A DNA stretch of 61,188 bases from DTLC01 sp964555645 (lineage in GTDB: Bacteria > Verrucomicrobiota > Verrucomicrobiia > Limisphaerales > DTLC01): assembly GCA_964555645.1 (NCBI GenBank), contig CAZKTA010000018.1:1-61188 (forward strand), given 5' to 3'. How positions within the stretch are numbered: position 1 is the stretch's first letter; every line of letters begins with the position of its first letter. This document shows positions 45,174 through 54,651 of this stretch, one piece after another. A model generated the notes under the pieces. It was not told the DNA's origin and searched no databases. It saw nothing but the letters and a program-made list of their open reading frames with translations. A program made the translations under genes and the position numbers.

Positions 45174-46670
45174 CTACGAGGGCGGCGCCATAGTTTGGAC
45201 CTGGTTTGTGCGGCTTCGTTCGGATTCGGCGGGTAGCCCGAGCTCGGTTCGCAGGCGTTGCCTTGCTTCGGGTATCCAGCCGGTGTCGGGGTCAAGCAGC
45301 CGGTTCAGCACTTCTTTTTCGGTTTCTTCAGGAGGCGGGATCCTGATTCTTTCTCCGCTATCTGCGGTGTCGCGTGCGTACCGCTGATATATTTTTCTGG
45401 CAAACAGCCTGAACCCCTCTGCACGCTCGTATTCACCAAGCACAAGTGCTCTGAAATAGTTATATGCGAATCCTTCGAGGATTGCTTTGACGCGGTCGCG
45501 TGATGTCTCGCCGATGTCTTCCTGCACACGGGCCAGGGCATATTCATCCAGTGTGATCTGGCCCGGTTTTGAGTTCGTGTTGCCAGTGATCAGGTTGTCA
45601 TTTGGATAATTTGCTGCCAGGTAATTGAACCATTGCTCAGCTTCACGCAGGCGTGCATGTGCATACAGAAAATACACTGCATCACGCAGGAAATTTCGGT
45701 GCGCACGTTTTATGACATCGCGGTTTTTTTCGTCCTCGGCAGCCTGTTCCTCGTAAGCTGTGTTCACCTTTGGTATTATGTCAAGGTTCGGGCTCAGCTC
45801 AACTGTGCCCGCGAACGGGTTGAAGACAAGCTTGCCGCGCCTGAAACTCATTTGCATTGATTGATAGATTACGCGGCGCAACTGAACCAGATCATCCTTG
45901 CTCACTCGCTCAGGGTTAAGTTTGGCTTTTTCAAGCCCGACTGCAGCCCAGTAAATTGCTGATGCCTCCGGTAACCGCCATTCCAACGGACCGAACCGTT
46001 CGTCCAACTGTTTCATAAACTCAGGGTCCATTTTGAGCTTCTCACGGAGTAGAGTTGCGCGGCGCTTTGCATCGTCAGTTTTGGGCTCAATCAACTCTGT
46101 CAGGTCAACCTTGTTGGTTCCCAGTACCTCGGCCATCAAACGCGCCCATTCACGCTTATAGTGCATGTGCGCATCGTCGAGGTTATCCCCCATCTTGTGT
46201 TGGAAAAACCACGCCAGCTCCCGATGGATCAACACGTCATTCGGATTGTACCGTAAGCCGTGGTCACGCAGTAGTTCGGTCCCGCGCTGGACCCAGCGCC
46301 AGCGATCTGCGAAATCCTTAAACTTGACCGAGATGTTGTATGCCATGTTCCACGCCTGTACCACCCAGACTTGTGGGAACCGCGGCTCGAGTTTCGTAAT
46401 CCAATCGGCCAACTGCACCATCTCGAAAAACTTGTCCTGGTCCTGTAACTCCATTGCACGCATCCAGAGTGCATTTGAGATCAGGCCGCGGAATCCACCC
46501 AGTGCAACAGTCGTGAATGCAAGCACAGGGGGCGCATTTTCGAGTGGCGCGGTCCGCGTCAATCCAAGCAGATCGCGGTCGCGATTAAGCGCGTGTTGAA
46601 CTTGCGATGCGCCAGCCAGGGACGCCACCGCAAGCAACACAAGCAAAACCTTTTTTAATCGTGCGCCCAT
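45174..46670 (-). CDS. membrane-anchored TPR-like protein of the SPFH/ABC cluster
   Basis: A 498-aa protein of no named family. An N-terminal hydrophobic segment (VLLVLLAVASLAGASQV, ~8-24) acts as signal or anchor. The rest is helical with TPR-like features (LADWITKLEPRFPQVWVVQ, RRVIYQSMQMSFRRGKL), charged, extracytoplasmic, ending in a Gln/Pro-poor basic tail. It is the last gene in the minus-strand cluster that starts at 57770. A THEP1-like gene on the other strand separates it from the ABC permease. The role is inferred only from linkage. Confidence 0.78.
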   Translation of the reverse strand: MGARLKKVLLVLLAVASLAGASQVQHALNRDRDLLGLTRTAPLENAPPVLAFTTVALGGFRGLISNALWMRAMELQDQDKFFEMVQLADWITKLEPRFPQVWVVQAWNMAYNISVKFKDFADRWRWVQRGTELLRDHGLRYNPNDVLIHRELAWFFQHKMGDNLDDAHMHYKREWARLMAEVLGTNKVDLTELIEPKTDDAKRRATLLREKLKMDPEFMKQLDERFGPLEWRLPEASAIYWAAVGLEKAKLNPERVSKDDLVQLRRVIYQSMQMSFRRGKLVFNPFAGTVELSPNLDIIPKVNTAYEEQAAEDEKNRDVIKRAHRNFLRDAVYFLYAHARLREAEQWFNYLAANYPNDNLITGNTNSKPGQITLDEYALARVQEDIGETSRDRVKAILEGFAYNYFRALVLGEYERAEGFRLFARKIYQRYARDTADSGERIRIPPPEETEKEVLNRLLDPDTGWIPEARQRLRTELGLPAESERSRTNQVQTMAPPS

Positions 46671-46814
46671 CTGAGTTTGTCGTATCGGCTTAATCCTGCC
46701 GCTGTCACAATCCGGCTACGAAATAATTGCATAACTCTGGTACGATTACCAGTCAATATAAGTCAGTTGTTCAACTCCTTGACTATCTTTCTGCCGGCAG
46801 ATATTCGGGAGACA

Positions 46815-47348
46815 GTGTTGAAGCCAAAGAATTTGTTTTTGTTCGGTCGGCCTGGTGTGGGCAAGACAACTTTGTTGGTCAATGTGGCCAAACGGTTGAG
46901 CTGGGTGCGGCTGGGTGGATTTTTCACATGCGAAATCCGTAAGGCCGGTAACCGCGTTGGGTTTCGTGTTGAAACATTTTCGGGAGAAGCTGCTACACTG
47001 GCGCATGTGTCTTTTACACACGGCTTGCATGTTGGTAAGTACGGCGTTGACGTTGCCGAGTTCGAACGGGTTGGTGTAACTGCACTTGAGAACGCAATTA
47101 AAGCTGCTGATGTGATTTTGGTAGATGAAATCGGTAAGATGGAGCTGTTTAGTGAGCGGTTTCGCGTGGCTGTGGTGTGCGCACTTGACGCACCCAAACC
47201 TGTACTTGCAACTGTGATGGCCTATTCAAACGTGTTTGTTGACGCGCTCAAGGCGCGCCCGGATGTAAAGCTCATCGAGGTTACGGTGTCGAATCGCAAC
47301 CGGTTGGTTACTGAATTGGCGGATGAGCTTCAGAGGCTGATAGCGTGA
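46815..47348 (+). CDS. nucleoside-triphosphatase, THEP1 type
   Basis: A P-loop NTPase of the THEP1/NTPase family, ~177 aa. Walker A is FLFGRPGVGKTTLL (~5-18), Walker B is VILVDEIGKMELFS (~98-111), both with the family-typical spacing and the DEIGKMEL signature. It starts at GTG 46815 or TTG 46818, preceded by GGGAG. No ATG gives the natural start, and the upstream frame is not conserved. It is alone on the plus strand within the minus-strand SPFH/ABC cluster. Relatives hydrolyse NTPs; the cellular role is unknown. Confidence 0.88.
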   Translation: MLKPKNLFLFGRPGVGKTTLLVNVAKRLSWVRLGGFFTCEIRKAGNRVGFRVETFSGEAATLAHVSFTHGLHVGKYGVDVAEFERVGVTALENAIKAADVILVDEIGKMELFSERFRVAVVCALDAPKPVLATVMAYSNVFVDALKARPDVKLIEVTVSNRNRLVTELADELQRLIA

Positions 47349-47596
47349 GCGTGGTTGTACCAAAAGTGCACTTGGTTGATGCAGCGTTTGGAAGTGCAGT
47401 GCGGCGGTAGCTTTGTTTGTTGCCTGAGTTGTTGCCAACATTACGTAATTTGTGTAGCGCGTGGGGTGTTGTGTGAAACGTGCAGGTGGATTGCCTTGGC
47501 GCGCGTAAGACTTTTGCAGCTTTACAGTTAATGAACAACCGACTCGCACAAACTTGAGGAGCGGTCATAGTCCAAAATGCGCAATACGGACACCGG

Positions 47597-48982
47597 CTAC
47601 TGCGTTGCCTGGCCTGAGGCAAGCTCGCGTTTGCTGAAGGTGAAAATGCCGAAGGCTGCCAGCATACCACCCAGCAACAGAACGATCTGAGCGACGGCAC
47701 GCAACAGCTCTGTCCAAGGAATGCTCCGGCCTGTGCTTAACAGGTCAATTGGTGAGAATGCCCTGGCAAAGTTAACAATCTTAAGCAATGCGGCGAAAAG
47801 CGGTACAAAAACGATATCCAGGATGTTTGGGCCGCCCCCATTTTCGGTGGTGTCAATGAGGCCCAGGGTGCCTTCTGAGACTACGCTGCCTAATACGCCT
47901 GTTGAAAATGCAACAACCAGCATTGCCATCGAGAAAAACGCTGCTACGGGAAACGAGAGAAAACTTGCTGCAGCAAGGCCCAAGGTGGCGAGCAACGTCA
48001 TCCAACAAAATATTATGCCCAGGCCGCGCATGTAGTTGAGCGTAAATCCGCCTGCCGGATAAAGCACCTCGATACCGTCTTCAATTGGAAACAGAAGCGC
48101 AGTGTTGTTTAGGTTTAGAAATGCAATGATCATTGTTCCGTCGTCGTCGAACAGGTTCGGCGGCAGTACAAACTCGTGAAATGTATCCGGGGCGAGGCTC
48201 ATCGGTTCGCTTCGCCAAATGCGTGTTGTGTCCGGCACGCCCACCTGCCACAAACCGGTAAAAGTACCTGACGTACTATATTCGGCGCTGTTGAATTTGA
48301 TGCGTAGATGCAGCGGTTTATCACGCAGGAAATTTTTTGCCATGCCGAGGTTTACTTCCCATGTTCTATACGTTCCGGGGGGCACCAACTGGTACTCGGC
48401 TTTGATCTGCTCGCGGATTTGTTTACGCACAAGCTCGAGGTCAAACTTTGTAATGGTTGTTTGCTGGAGCCGCTCACGCAGGAGTTGCTCAGTTTCAGCT
48501 TCGATCTCGGCTTGGTACGTGGGCGGTTTGACCGAGCCGCGTGCAATCAGTACTTCGTTTTGCAAAATTTCCCGCTGGTCAGGGGGCAACCGCGCGGCGC
48601 GCCAGTGCAATAGTACATAAACGGCTGCCCCGCTTAAAGCCAGCAAAACTGCGTTAAGGGAGATGATACCGAGCCATTTGCCGAGCCAGATTTGCCAGCG
48701 TGCAACCGGTTTCACTGCTACGAGTTGCACCTGGCATTCTTCGATGTCGCGTGCCAACGTCCCGCACGCAAGCCACAGTGTGCATAGCCCAAGCAAAGCA
48801 GTTATTGTGGTGAGTGTGTAGGTGAGCAAGATTTGGGTAAACCCGCGCGCGGTGCCGTCGTCTTTAATCACAATTGGCAGGCAGACAACAACAACCAACA
48901 GCAGCGATGAAACAACTACAAACAGTTTGAACCTTAAAGCTGCTTTCCAGGTCAGGCGCGCTATTGCAAAGAGCGGTTGCAT
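47597..48982 (-). CDS. ABC-2-type permease with large periplasmic domain
   Basis: A 461-aa membrane protein, partner of the ATPase encoded upstream. It has a first helix (~18-38, LFVVVSSLLLVVVVCLPIV), two helices near 55-75 and 100-122, then a ~190-residue extracytoplasmic domain (beta strands such as MIIAFLNLNNTALLFPIEDG). Further helices near 310-370 and 425-445 follow. The IARLTWKAALRFK start is typical for this ABC permease type. ATG 48982 is used rather than the frame opening at 49018. The substrate is unknown. Confidence 0.88.
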   Translation of the reverse strand: MQPLFAIARLTWKAALRFKLFVVVSSLLLVVVVCLPIVIKDDGTARGFTQILLTYTLTTITALLGLCTLWLACGTLARDIEECQVQLVAVKPVARWQIWLGKWLGIISLNAVLLALSGAAVYVLLHWRAARLPPDQREILQNEVLIARGSVKPPTYQAEIEAETEQLLRERLQQTTITKFDLELVRKQIREQIKAEYQLVPPGTYRTWEVNLGMAKNFLRDKPLHLRIKFNSAEYSTSGTFTGLWQVGVPDTTRIWRSEPMSLAPDTFHEFVLPPNLFDDDGTMIIAFLNLNNTALLFPIEDGIEVLYPAGGFTLNYMRGLGIIFCWMTLLATLGLAAASFLSFPVAAFFSMAMLVVAFSTGVLGSVVSEGTLGLIDTTENGGGPNILDIVFVPLFAALLKIVNFARAFSPIDLLSTGRSIPWTELLRAVAQIVLLLGGMLAAFGIFTFSKRELASGQATQ

Positions 48983-49106
48983 TGCATGATTACCACTTAG
49001 TGAGCCGGCCGCAAACAACAGTTAAACGCGTGCGGCTCAGCCCCGCGTGCGTGTCTGCGTCATAAAGGCCGGTTTGCATAACCGAGCTATGAATGCTAGC
49101 CATGGG

Positions 49107-50324
49107 TTATTTTTGTTTGCCAAGCAACGAAGCTAACTTTTCGTCTGCTTTGGAGAGGTCAACCTGTTCCTTCTGTGGTTGTGGCGTTGGCTGTGGCTGC
49201 GGTTGTGCTGGCTCGACTGGTTTCGTGTAAGCCTCTAGTTTTTGTTCCGCGGCTGCCGCTGGCTCTTGTTGCGTAAGGACAGCAACCGGTTGCGGTTGCT
49301 GTGTTTGCGGCAGCGCAAGGCGTTCGAGGATTTTTTCCGCAGGCGGTCTTTCTTCTGCCTCAGCACGCAGATATTCCGCAATTCTGTGACCGGATGTGGC
49401 CCCTGAGGTTTCTGCTGCGGCTGCACGAGCGCGTTCGACTACACTCAAGAAAAGACTTTCGAGGTTTTGCGTCGGGTTATCCAGCTTAATATCGGTCTCA
49501 GGCACAAACTGTTTGACCGCGTTTAGGAGGCGTTCGAGCAACTCGCGAGTCAACACTGGCATCGTGATCCGGATGCGGTCCGGGCGTGTGAGCAGTTCTT
49601 GCAAGGTGCCGATTGCCTGAACACGGCCGCCGTAGAGGATCAGGACGCGGTCGCACACGTCTTCGACGTCGGCTAGCAAGTGACTGCTTAATATGACAGT
49701 TTTGCCGCGGCTGGCCAGTGTGCGTATTAAGTCTTTCATTTCGCGGCAACCGATCGGGTCAAGCCCGCTTGTCGGTTCGTCCAGCAATATGAGGTCTGGG
49801 TCGTTGATCAATGCTTGTGCAAGCCCAATTCGGCGTTGCATACCTTTAGAGAACTCGCCCACCGGCCTGGTACGCGTCTGGCTGAGGCCGACCATTTCGA
49901 GCAGTTGCTCGATGCGCTGCCGTCGGTCGGTTGTGCGCAGCCGGAATAAGTTGCCGAAAAAGTCAAGTGTCTCGCGTGAGTCAAGATACCGGTACAAGTA
50001 AGATTCTTCTGGCAGGTAACCTATACGCGATTTTGTTGCCACATGACGTGGTGAGCGCCCGAACACTTCGATGTGGCCTCTGGTGGGGTGGAGCAACCCG
50101 AGCAGCATTTTGATGATTGTTGTTTTGCCGGAGCCGTTCGGGCCGAGCAGACCGAATACTTCGCCACGCCGCACGTCGAAGTCAACATTGTCAACGGCAC
50201 GCGCTTTTGGTCTGCCCCAAAAATCCTTGAAAACTTTTGTCAACCCGCGCACCGAAACCACGATGTCCACATCGGTTGCATCTGTGGTTGTCTGGGTTTG
50301 ATTTTTAAGGTTTGGGCTTTCCAT
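49107..50324 (-). CDS. ABC transporter ATPase with low-complexity C-terminal tail
   Basis: A 405-aa ATPase. Walker A is GPNGSGKTT (~63-71), the signature is FSKGMQRR (~161-168), Walker B is LILLDEPTSGLDP (~179-191). The ATPase core ends near residue 240. The remaining ~165 residues include a helical domain and a Pro/Gln-rich tail (QPQPQPTPQPQKEQ) ending KADEKLASLLGKQK. The tail is much longer than usual and probably links to partners. It lies 124 bp upstream of its permease and 54 bp after the P-type ATPase gene. Confidence 0.93.
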   Translation of the reverse strand: MESPNLKNQTQTTTDATDVDIVVSVRGLTKVFKDFWGRPKARAVDNVDFDVRRGEVFGLLGPNGSGKTTIIKMLLGLLHPTRGHIEVFGRSPRHVATKSRIGYLPEESYLYRYLDSRETLDFFGNLFRLRTTDRRQRIEQLLEMVGLSQTRTRPVGEFSKGMQRRIGLAQALINDPDLILLDEPTSGLDPIGCREMKDLIRTLASRGKTVILSSHLLADVEDVCDRVLILYGGRVQAIGTLQELLTRPDRIRITMPVLTRELLERLLNAVKQFVPETDIKLDNPTQNLESLFLSVVERARAAAAETSGATSGHRIAEYLRAEAEERPPAEKILERLALPQTQQPQPVAVLTQQEPAAAAEQKLEAYTKPVEPAQPQPQPTPQPQKEQVDLSKADEKLASLLGKQK

Positions 50325-50378
50325 TACTCAAGTTTTTCAGAAATTCGCATTCGGCAACTTTGAAACCATGCACGAGCA

Positions 50379-52430
50379 CTATGCCGGTTGTGGTTGCAAT
50401 TGGCCTGCTGCGGTGTGGTGCCGACTTGGTGGCTTGGGCATCTGGGCGGACACGGGCTGGAAATGCTCGAGTTCTTCGCCCTTGCGCACCAGTCGTGCGC
50501 TGTTGAAAATCACAATGAGCGAGCCTGCATTGTGCAAAATCGCTGCAACGATCGGGTTGAGGTACCCGAATGATGCAAGTGTTAGCCCGCCAATTATGAA
50601 AAATACGCCGAACAAAAAGTTTTGGTTGATAACAGCGCGTGTGCTTCGCGACAACTTCACTAGGAACGGCAGCCGTTTTAAGTCATTGTTCATGAGTGCA
50701 ATCGTGGCGGTATGAATGGCAACTTCGCTGCCTGCAGCGCCCATTGCAATGCCCATGTCACCTGCAGCAAGTGCAGGTGCGTCGTTAACACCGTCGCCCA
50801 CAACAGCAACACGGTATCCTTTGGCCTTGAACCCACGCACAAACTCGACCTTGTCCTGTGGGAGGCAATCGCCCTTGGCTTCTTCGCATCCGATTTCACG
50901 TGCTACGCGGCTTGTGACGGCTTGTCTGTCGCCCGAGAACATTGCGATACGGCGTACACCGGCCTGTTTAAGCTCGGCAAGTGCGTCCTTTGCTTCGGCT
51001 CGGGTTTTGTCCTCAAGCCCAATCCAACCCATGCATCGGCCGTTGTGCGCCACGAAGATTAAGCTCCACCCCTCAGCTTCATTCAGGTCAACCGACTTCA
51101 TCAGGTCGCCGTCGATACCGTTTTCCCTGAGCCATTGCGCGCGGCCAACCAGGACAGTTGAGTTGTTCAGGCGCGCTTTTACGCCAAGGCCGGCTGTTTC
51201 GGCAAAGTCTTTCGGCTCGAGCAACGGTAGCCCGACTTCTTCGGCTAACGCATGAAGCGCTTTTGCGGTGGGGTGGTTACTGTATTTTTCGGCTGAGGCC
51301 GCAATGCGCAATAGCTCGGCCGGTTTAATATCCGGCGCAGGGGCGAGTCTGCTCACCGCCAGGTCGCCTGTTGTGATGGTTCGTGTTTTGTCGAATACGA
51401 ACGCGTTTATGCGCGCTGCCAGCTCGATATCGGCAACGTTCTTGATTAATATGCCGAGGCGGGCCGCAGCAGAAAGCGCGGCGACCATTGCGGTTGGTGT
51501 AGCCAAAATGAATGCACATGGGCAAGCCACAACAAGTACCGCGATCACACGGTTTAGATCTTTTGTGAACGCCCACACAAGTGCACCGATCACAAGCACA
51601 AGCGGCGTGTAAAAGCCCATGTATTGGTCAACTATCTTCATTATGGGCAGTTTTGTCCTTTGGGCGGCCAAGATCAGCTCGCGCACGCGGCCAAGTGTGG
51701 TGTCTTCACCTGCGCGGGTTACCTTGACCTCGAGTGCACCAGTAAGGTTTTGCGTGCCTGCAAAGACTTCGTCACCTGGTTTTTTGTCAACTGGCAGTGA
51801 TTCACCCGTAATTGTGGCTTGGTTGAACGAGCCTTGGCCACTGACAATAACACCGTCTGCAGGCACGTTATCGCCGGGCCGGATGCGGATTAGGTCACCC
51901 GGACTGAGCTGTGTGACGGGTACTTCTTCTTCCTGGCCATTGGGCAGGATACGTCGTGCTTTTGTTGGTGTGATGCGGATCAACGATTCGATTGAAGCGC
52001 GTGCGCCCTCTGCTGTGCGGGTTTCGACGATCTCGCCCATGAGCATGAAAAACGCAACTACGCCTGCGGTTTTGTAGTCGCCTGACGCAAACGCAGCCAA
52101 CACGGCTATGCTGACGAGTTCATTTATGCTGAGGATACCTCGGGCGACGTCTTTTATGCCCGTGAGTACGATCGGGTAACCGAGTATAACCGCCCCAACA
52201 AAGGCACTGAAGCTTGCGACCGTGTGGCCTTGCTCGAAGACCCAGTCAACAATGAACCCGTTTACGACAAAGATCACACCTACCAACGTTTGCCAGAGCC
52301 GGATGGGTGCGTGTTCGTGATCGTGCTCACATCTGCGGCCACACACCGAGCATGTGCCCTCGGGACCGATATGGTCGTGCTCGTGGTCAGCAGCAAGCTC
52401 AGACCGACTTAAAAGACGTGTTATACGCAT
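50379..52430 (-). CDS. heavy-metal P1B-type ATPase with altered phosphorylation motif
   Basis: Cation-transporting P-type ATPase, 683 aa. A His/Cys-rich N-terminus (DHEHDHIG, CSVCGRRCEHDHEH) suggests zinc or cadmium binding. TGES (~213), the CPC metal site (VACPCAFILATP), the SNHP of the N domain and GDGVNDAPAL are all intact. The phosphorylation loop, universally DKTGT, reads DKTRT: Asp347 is present but residue 350 is Arg (CGA at 51381-51383). Such a change is expected to block or impair phosphorylation, so the protein may be inactive, regulatory, or the base may be an error. Embedded in the SPFH/ABC cluster. Confidence 0.92.
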   Translation of the reverse strand: MRITRLLSRSELAADHEHDHIGPEGTCSVCGRRCEHDHEHAPIRLWQTLVGVIFVVNGFIVDWVFEQGHTVASFSAFVGAVILGYPIVLTGIKDVARGILSINELVSIAVLAAFASGDYKTAGVVAFFMLMGEIVETRTAEGARASIESLIRITPTKARRILPNGQEEEVPVTQLSPGDLIRIRPGDNVPADGVIVSGQGSFNQATITGESLPVDKKPGDEVFAGTQNLTGALEVKVTRAGEDTTLGRVRELILAAQRTKLPIMKIVDQYMGFYTPLVLVIGALVWAFTKDLNRVIAVLVVACPCAFILATPTAMVAALSAAARLGILIKNVADIELAARINAFVFDKTRTITTGDLAVSRLAPAPDIKPAELLRIAASAEKYSNHPTAKALHALAEEVGLPLLEPKDFAETAGLGVKARLNNSTVLVGRAQWLRENGIDGDLMKSVDLNEAEGWSLIFVAHNGRCMGWIGLEDKTRAEAKDALAELKQAGVRRIAMFSGDRQAVTSRVAREIGCEEAKGDCLPQDKVEFVRGFKAKGYRVAVVGDGVNDAPALAAGDMGIAMGAAGSEVAIHTATIALMNNDLKRLPFLVKLSRSTRAVINQNFLFGVFFIIGGLTLASFGYLNPIVAAILHNAGSLIVIFNSARLVRKGEELEHFQPVSAQMPKPPSRHHTAAGQLQPQPA

Positions 52431-52611
52431 ACATGATTGGCGGAATTATCAGGCCGATAAACCTCTGAATCATTGAATAGTTGACCCCTGAAATCTTTCG
52501 TGCCGGGCCAGCAAAGCGGTGCACTCGGTGATTGCAAAACCGTTGGAACACCGTTGCAACGGCCAGTTTTAATCCCGAGCGATGTGCAAACCAGGTATAG
52601 TACTGTGCGAT

Positions 52612-53715
52612 TCATTGTTGTGTTGGGCCGCTTGTTTTGGGTTTGAGCGGTTCACGACTTAACAATAACCGCAATTCACGCGTTTTGCCATCGACACGCT
52701 CCGGCAGGAAAATTTTATCCTGCGCAGTCGCCAACATGCGTCCGAGTGTTTCGGTTAGCAACTGCAGTTCGAACAGTTGCGGGTTTTGCTTGTATTGGGG
52801 CAGTAATTTTTGGAACCGCTCGGCTTCAGCCGCGATTGTGGCAACAAGGTTTGTGCGGTCAGATTCAGCAGCATTGACTAGCCCGGCTGCGTCCGCGCTG
52901 GCCTTACTGAGCACCTGATTTTCGTAACTGCGTGCTTCGTCAAGTAGCTTGGCGCGCGTGACCTCAGCCTGTAACACGCGGTTGAACGCATCGCGTACCT
53001 GACGTGGCGGGCGGCTCTCGACGTCGCATTGTTCGACTACTACACCAAGGTCGTGTTGTGCCAGAAGCTGCTCGACACGTCGGCGCACAGCTTCTCTGAA
53101 CCCGGCAATGTCACGCACCAGAATATCGTCCACATTAAATCGCGCTGCTGTGTAAAGCAGTGCGTTATCGAGTGCATGGACGATGTTTGACTCGGCATTT
53201 GCAAATCCGAACACGTACCGGATCGGGTCTGTGATCCGGTAATACAACACCGCTCGGCAGTGCACAATGTTTTGGTCGGCTGTCAACACGTATCCGTCCG
53301 CACCGGGCACAAGCCCCGGACCAGCAGGCGGTTCGGTGCCGGCCAATTCCTGCTCAGGTGTGGTTGTGTACCAGCCTGTGGTTGAACGCACAGTTTGAAT
53401 TTCAGTAACGCGAATCCTCCGCACCTCATCAATCGGATACGGGAACGACCAGTGCAAACCCGGGCCAAGCAATGCCTTTTCACCTTCACCAACTGGTTTG
53501 CCGAATCGCAAAATGATGGCGCGTTCCTGCGGGCCGACTGTGAAAAACCCCGACGCAAAAAACACCACCAACAAAAGCAGCATCACGAACTTGATCAGGC
53601 CAAAGCTGCTGCGCAGTGCTTCAGCCAGTGCTTGTGAGCCTGCGTCTTCGGGTGTAACCGGTGCTGGCACAGGCTCTGTGCGCTCAGGTTTTTTGGTTGG
53701 CTGTGAACCGTTCAT
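52612..53715 (-). CDS. hflK: SPFH-domain protein, HflK-like
   Basis: A 367-aa prohibitin-type protein. The N-terminal cytoplasmic Pro-rich segment and one membrane helix (~40-60, IKFVMLLLLVVFFASGFFTV) are followed by the SPFH domain (GPQERAIILRFGKPV, GPGLHWSFPYPIDEVRRI) and a C-terminal coiled coil (LQAEVTRAKLLDEARSYENQ). HflK forms the large membrane cage around FtsH with HflC. A ~35-residue insertion (TTTPEQELAGTEPPAGPGL) sits inside the SPFH domain. Starts six bases after HflC stops. Gene symbol assigned by similarity to HflK. Confidence 0.88.
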   Translation of the reverse strand: MNGSQPTKKPERTEPVPAPVTPEDAGSQALAEALRSSFGLIKFVMLLLLVVFFASGFFTVGPQERAIILRFGKPVGEGEKALLGPGLHWSFPYPIDEVRRIRVTEIQTVRSTTGWYTTTPEQELAGTEPPAGPGLVPGADGYVLTADQNIVHCRAVLYYRITDPIRYVFGFANAESNIVHALDNALLYTAARFNVDDILVRDIAGFREAVRRRVEQLLAQHDLGVVVEQCDVESRPPRQVRDAFNRVLQAEVTRAKLLDEARSYENQVLSKASADAAGLVNAAESDRTNLVATIAAEAERFQKLLPQYKQNPQLFELQLLTETLGRMLATAQDKIFLPERVDGKTRELRLLLSREPLKPKTSGPTQQ

Positions 53716-53721
53716 TTGGCG

Positions 53722-54630
53722 TTATTTTTGCACCTGGTTTGTTTGCGCGCGGCTTAACAGGTCAAACGGAGGCGTTTGTTGGTCGAAAATCAATGTTGTG
53801 CGTTCCTTGAGCGACGCCTCCAGTGCGCTTAGTCTGAACATGAAATTCGCAAGCTCAGGATGTTGCTGGAACGTTGCGAGTGATTTTGCTGCCTCGGCTT
53901 CGCCAAGGCCACGAATCCGGGTTGCTTCAGCCTCCGCACTTGCAAGCAGCTCGGCTGCCTTACGGTCTGCAGCAGATTTTATCTTGGCAGCCTCGGCTTC
54001 ACCCTCGTTTTGGAACTTGCTGATTAGCACTTGGCGTTCGGATTGCATGCGGTTAAACACCTCGGTCGTCACACTCTCGGGTAAACCAAGCTTCTTAAAC
54101 CCGACAAACTCGATTTGGATACCGTAGTTGTTTGCAGCGACCTGACTTTGGACGATCTGCAAAATCTCATTTTCGATCTCGGTAAATTTGGCTTCAGCCT
54201 CGTTGGCGGAAACAAGGCTTGAAAGTGGATGACGGCCAATAACTGCGCTTTTTGCAGTGCGAATCAAACTGCGCAGGGCTTTTTCGGCCTCGGTTACTGA
54301 GCCGTTGGCGAACTTGGTAAAGAATGCCATTGGGTCTTTTATGCGCCAACCTGCATATACCATCGCCAACAGATTAAAGTTATCGGCCGTGAGCACTTCG
54401 TCGAATCTATCGTCCTCGAAGTTCTGGATGCGTTGGTCAAACTTATAGACCTTCTGGATTGGCCACGGCAACTTTAAGTACGGCCCGGGCCGGTCTATTG
54501 GGTCCTTTGGTTTACCGAGCGTTGTCAGAACTGCAACCTCAGACTGTCGCACCTGAAAGGTGAACAGCAACAAAAAGAATATTACTAACAGCAGTACGCC
54601 AACTGTGATTGAGAGCGGATTACGTTTCAT
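53722..54630 (-). CDS. hflC: SPFH-domain protein, HflC-like
   Basis: A 302-aa prohibitin-type protein. One N-terminal membrane helix (ITVGVLLLVIFFLLLFTFQV) is followed by the SPFH domain (RPGPYLKLPWPIQKVYKFDQ, typical of HflC) and a coiled coil rich in Ala/Glu (EGEAEAAKIKSAADRKAAEL). Start is ATG 54630; an in-frame GTG lies two codons upstream. It is flanked on both sides by other SPFH genes within 25 bp, so the three should assemble together as hetero-oligomers. Confidence 0.88.
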   Translation of the reverse strand: MKRNPLSITVGVLLLVIFFLLLFTFQVRQSEVAVLTTLGKPKDPIDRPGPYLKLPWPIQKVYKFDQRIQNFEDDRFDEVLTADNFNLLAMVYAGWRIKDPMAFFTKFANGSVTEAEKALRSLIRTAKSAVIGRHPLSSLVSANEAEAKFTEIENEILQIVQSQVAANNYGIQIEFVGFKKLGLPESVTTEVFNRMQSERQVLISKFQNEGEAEAAKIKSAADRKAAELLASAEAEATRIRGLGEAEAAKSLATFQQHPELANFMFRLSALEASLKERTTLIFDQQTPPFDLLSRAQTNQVQK

Positions 54631-54651
54631 AGCCACTACATCGAGTTACTA

